Made by a program: the position numbers and the translations under genes. A model generated the notes under the pieces. That model made no database searches. It was not told the origin of the DNA and saw only the letters and a list, made by a program, of their open reading frames with translations. DNA of 64,000 bases from Pseudomonadota bacterium (lineage in GTDB: Bacteria > Pseudomonadota > Gammaproteobacteria > Burkholderiales > Thiobacillaceae). Positions 62,845 through 64,000 of this stretch are shown here, piece by piece (position 1 is the stretch's first letter; every line of letters begins with the position of its first letter). The stretch covers positions 1-64,000 of the forward strand of contig JAJZPG010000015.1 in assembly GCA_021811235.1 (NCBI GenBank), in the 5' to 3' direction.

Positions 62845-63504
62845 ATGTCTTCCCTCACCCTCGTCATCGGCAACAAGAACTACTCGTCCTGGTCCCTGCG
62901 GCCCTGGCTGCTGCTGCGCCAGGCGGACATTCCCTTCGAGGAAGTGCGCATCCCGCTGTACCGGCCCGGGTCGGACACGGAGCTGGCGACGTGGTCGCCT
63001 TCGGGCAAAGTGCCGGCGCTGCACGATGGCGAGATCCAGGTGTGGGATTCGCTGGCGATCTGCGAATACCTGCACGAGCGTTTTCCGGAACACCCCTTTT
63101 GGCCGGCCGATGCGGCGGCACGGGCGGTGGCGCGTTCGGTGAGTGCGGAGATGCACGCGGGCTTCGGGGCGCTGCGCGAGCACATGTCGATGAACATCCG
63201 CGCCCGCCATCCGGGCCGGGGGCGCACCGCGGCGTGCCTGGCGGATATCGAACGCATCCTGGCGATCTGGACGGCGTGCCGCGCGCGCTTCGGCCAGGAC
63301 GGAGACTTCCTGTTCGGACGCTTTGGCATTGCCGATGCGATGTATGCTCCGGTGGTGCTGCGCTTCCAGACCTACGGCGTGGCGCTCGCGGGCGCGGCGC
63401 GTGCCTACGCCGATGCGATCCTGGCGCTGCCGGCGCTGCAGGCCTGGGTGGCGGATGCGCTAGCGGAAACCGAGCGCATCGAAAGGCTCGACCTCTACGA
63501 ATAG
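62845..63504 (+). CDS. Glutathione S-transferase family protein
   Basis: A 219-residue GST: N-terminal thioredoxin-fold with LVIGNKNYSSWSLRPWLLL (the NYSSWS/PW segment contains the likely catalytic serine), GKVPALHDGE with the cis-Pro, and DSLAICEYL for glutathione; all-helical C-terminal domain. It likely conjugates or reduces electrophiles. Start at ATG 62845 with AAAGGA upstream. Confidence 0.9.
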   Translation: MSSLTLVIGNKNYSSWSLRPWLLLRQADIPFEEVRIPLYRPGSDTELATWSPSGKVPALHDGEIQVWDSLAICEYLHERFPEHPFWPADAAARAVARSVSAEMHAGFGALREHMSMNIRARHPGRGRTAACLADIERILAIWTACRARFGQDGDFLFGRFGIADAMYAPVVLRFQTYGVALAGAARAYADAILALPALQAWVADALAETERIERLDLYE

Positions 63505-63881
63505 GACGCCGGGGCCGGCCTGCCGGATGAGGGCCAGCGTGGGCTGCGGCCTGCCGGGGCGGCCAGTTCGCACAACCCGGACTCGCCGACGCCATGGCGA
63601 ACCAGCCGTCGCGCGATCCACGCCACGCCCTCGCAGGTGACGCCGTCACGCGTGACCCTGCACACCACTCGGGTGCGGCCGCGCCTGAGCGTCGACGCGG
63701 GGTAGCTGACATGGAACGAAGGCCGCGCCGGATCGTCGACGCGGATGCCGATGACCGCCTCCTCCTGCGGCCCGATCCCCAACGACAGGCAGCCGCCCTC
63801 GACCGCGAGTACGCGCGCCGATTCCCCGAACTCCGGCCGCAGCTGCGCCAGCAAATCGGCGAGGATCCGCTCGTCACGCAT
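63495..63881 (-). CDS. Hypothetical protein
   Basis: A 128-residue protein I cannot assign. It begins MRDERILADLLAQLRPEFGESAR and contains a beta-rich core (VEGGCLSLGIGPQEEAVIGIRVDD, RVVCRVTRDGVTCEG) and a Pro/Ser/Arg-rich tail. Its start overlaps the end of the gene upstream by 8 bp (same strand), so the two are probably coupled. It overlaps the convergent GST gene by 10 bp. Confidence 0.6.
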   Translation of the reverse strand: MRDERILADLLAQLRPEFGESARVLAVEGGCLSLGIGPQEEAVIGIRVDDPARPSFHVSYPASTLRRGRTRVVCRVTRDGVTCEGVAWIARRLVRHGVGESGLCELAAPAGRSPRWPSSGRPAPASYS

Positions 63882-64000
63882 CCTGATCGAGCCCCCATTC
63901 CGCCTGGACGTCATGGCGCAGCTTCTGCGCGACGACAAAGACGTGCTTCTCGGGGTATTGGTCGTATTCGAGGTGGCGACACGCGCACCCGGATTCCGCG
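63874..64000 (-). CDS. C-terminal end of an unidentified protein, cut by the window edge
   Basis: A continuous reading of 41 codons runs from the right edge to a TGA at 63874-63876, ending HDVQAEWGLDQDA. It includes the segment CACRHLEYDQYPEKHVFVVA. Codon use is typical of the window, and the stop overlaps the ATG of the next minus-strand gene, the usual operon arrangement here. The family is not recognisable from this fragment. Confidence 0.6.
   Translation of the reverse strand, partial: AESGCACRHLEYDQYPEKHVFVVAQKLRHDVQAEWGLDQDA

Overview
The window is high-GC and gene-dense, and reads as a chromosomal segment of a chemolithoautotrophic, sulfur-oxidising betaproteobacterium close to Thiobacillus. 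The case rests on the combination of a form IA RuBisCO operon (cbbLSQO with divergent cbbR), class I fructose-bisphosphatase, a type I sulfide:quinone oxidoreductase with all three catalytic cysteines, a TauE/SafE exporter, two SulP transporters and a gamma-carbonic anhydrase, set among ordinary betaproteobacterial housekeeping genes. Species assignment is inference.

Layout. 1-9.2 kb is accessory: the edge of an IS3-family element, then a cyanate uptake and breakdown operon (cynABDS, minus strand), then a divergent NifA-like sigma-54 activator facing an operon of OsmC-like protein, acyl-CoA-dehydrogenase-like flavoprotein, DUF302 protein and rubredoxin. A near-consensus sigma-54 promoter precedes osmC. 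The block is bracketed by two direct copies of a roughly 420-460 bp fold-back repeat. 9.2-13.8 kb holds an esterase, an RNase II/R exonuclease, a TonB-like protein and fbp. 13.9-21.3 kb holds a membrane-bound GGDEF-EAL protein and an RND efflux pair with a divergent AcrR-type repressor. 21.3-32.8 kb holds photolyase, yqgE-ruvX-pyrR-pyrB-pyrC' (start/stop overlaps throughout; the last is a catalytically dead dihydroorotase), lnt, a diguanylate cyclase, dut, coaBC, radC, and rpmB-rpmG. 32.8-45.2 kb holds a fatty acid desaturase, a fadD-fadL-mscS run, an RNA m5C methyltransferase, psiE, an AI-2E-type permease, terC, htpX, an nhaR-like regulator, and a PIN protein overlapping a thioredoxin.

45.2-62 kb is the sulfur and carbon core. 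On the minus strand lie a two-component pair, SulP, universal stress protein and SQR; divergent from the pair are a small membrane protein and a TauE/SafE permease. Next come gamma-carbonic anhydrase plus a second SulP, a plausible inorganic-carbon uptake pair, converging on cbbL-cbbS-cbbQ-cbbO plus a 98-residue unknown. Non-coding DNA inside the cbb operon carries inverted repeats and a strong terminator between cbbS and cbbQ, which could set unequal expression of RuBisCO and its activase. The right end has HU, a glutathione S-transferase and two overlapping unknown genes, one cut by the window edge.

The most unusual content is the sigma-54-controlled osmC/flavoprotein/DUF302/rubredoxin module, with shared upstream motifs and flanking repeats; the two-component/SulP/USP/SQR/TauE cluster; and the structured intergenic repeats of the cbb operon. 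No rRNA, tRNA or CRISPR array was recognised.
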